From: an uncultured Treponema sp.
GTDB lineage: Bacteria; Spirochaetota; Spirochaetia; Treponematales; Treponemataceae
Assembly (NCBI RefSeq): GCF_946187725.1
Contig: NZ_CAMHSK010000009.1
Span: 41,011-105,010, forward strand
Length of the DNA stretch: 64,000 nt
Direction: 5' to 3'
Below, one piece after another: positions 63,853-64,000 of the stretch. The notes below the pieces were generated by a model. The model worked only from the letters and a program-made list of their open reading frames with translations, was not told the origin of the DNA and made no database searches. The position numbers and the translations under genes are program-made. The stretch's first letter is position 1. Each line of letters begins with the position of its first letter.

Positions 63853-63982
63853 AAACGGCTCCCAGTCGTGATAACGACTTATCGAAACCGCAGGCTAGCC
63901 TGCTACACGCGTTTTGTGCCCGTAACTATATACGTTTGCCGCTCTCGCGGCAGCACAAAACGAGTGTTTTCGTAAGCCGTTT
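63853..63982. repeat. Multi-branch hairpin element after lysA
   Basis: An outer stem AAACGGCT (63853-63860)/AGCCGTTT (63975-63982) encloses AGTCGT-GATA-ACGACT (63864-63879), GCAGGC-TA-GCCTGC (63890-63903), and a 15-nt arm pair (63905-63919 with 63953-63967, 14 of 15 paired) that itself holds TGCCGC-TCTC-GCGGCA (63937-63952). A run of A residues on the left (T on the minus strand) could make the left edge a terminator. Confidence 0.8.
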
Positions 63983-64000
63983 CACTCCTTCGCGCCGTTT

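Noticed and set aside
63808..64000. tRNA gene suggested by the cloverleaf-like pairing
   Set aside because: Stem lengths, spacing and missing TTCGA-type loop do not match tRNA; the outer stem encloses about 114 nt.

Overview
This window looks like chromosomal DNA of a host-associated spirochaete, most likely a Treponema. That assignment is an inference from gene content: giant repeat-built lipoproteins, a TAXI-type TRAP transporter with DUF1850, a long-form PRPP synthetase, a BrkB/cyclic-nucleotide-domain fusion and many small treponeme-like membrane proteins. There is no rRNA or tRNA gene to confirm it. Base composition is moderately AT-rich except for a clearly more AT-rich restriction-modification island at about 35.25-38.5 kb.

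Layout. (1) 1-9.2 kb: the 3' part of a giant Ig-like repeat gene. (2) 9.2-17.8 kb: a divergent AraC regulator/MATE pair, asnS, a BrkB-cNMP fusion, PRPP synthetase, and an FGGY kinase/HAD phosphatase pair. (3) 17.8-24 kb, minus strand: small membrane and ASCH proteins, a possible degenerate aminotransferase-like protein, gatB, a monoacylglycerol-lipase-like hydrolase and glpK. (4) 24-29.7 kb: TAXI TRAP operon, polyprenyl synthetase, TPR protein and an RseC-like protein. (5) 29.8-35.2 kb: an unknown protein, a lipoprotein with an HExxH motif, an MBL hydrolase with a pentapeptide protein, then murI-manC. (6) 35.25-38.5 kb: a DpnII/MboI-type restriction-modification operon (Dam-type methylase, R.DpnII-like nuclease, unknown ORF, second methylase whose best start is ATT), beside a 22-nt degenerate tandem array. 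(7) 38.7-51.9 kb, minus strand: a 4397-residue lipoprotein homologous to the first giant gene. (8) 52-55.7 kb: malQ, a two-gene chromate transporter, deoD. (9) 55.9-63.8 kb: asd-dapA, sugar nucleotidyltransferase-manA, a sensor GGDEF/EAL protein, and diaminopimelate decarboxylase.

How the genes fit together. asd, dapA and lysA belong to the lysine/diaminopimelate pathway. manA and manC supply GDP-mannose for surface glycans. The lipase and glpK could work in sequence on glycerides. The two giant proteins share a C-terminal module (IPT-like domain followed by a probable beta-propeller) and are probably surface-displayed. The DpnII-like cassette is a GATC-specific defence system.

Notable non-coding structure: at least six genes have a strong -10 box ending only 5-9 nt before the ATG and no Shine-Dalgarno sequence, which suggests leaderless transcripts. 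Several families of short dispersed dyad repeats occupy the intergenic regions, and a multi-hairpin element closes the window. No gene-free stretch exceeds 300 bases. I found no tRNA, rRNA, CRISPR array, transposase or prophage.
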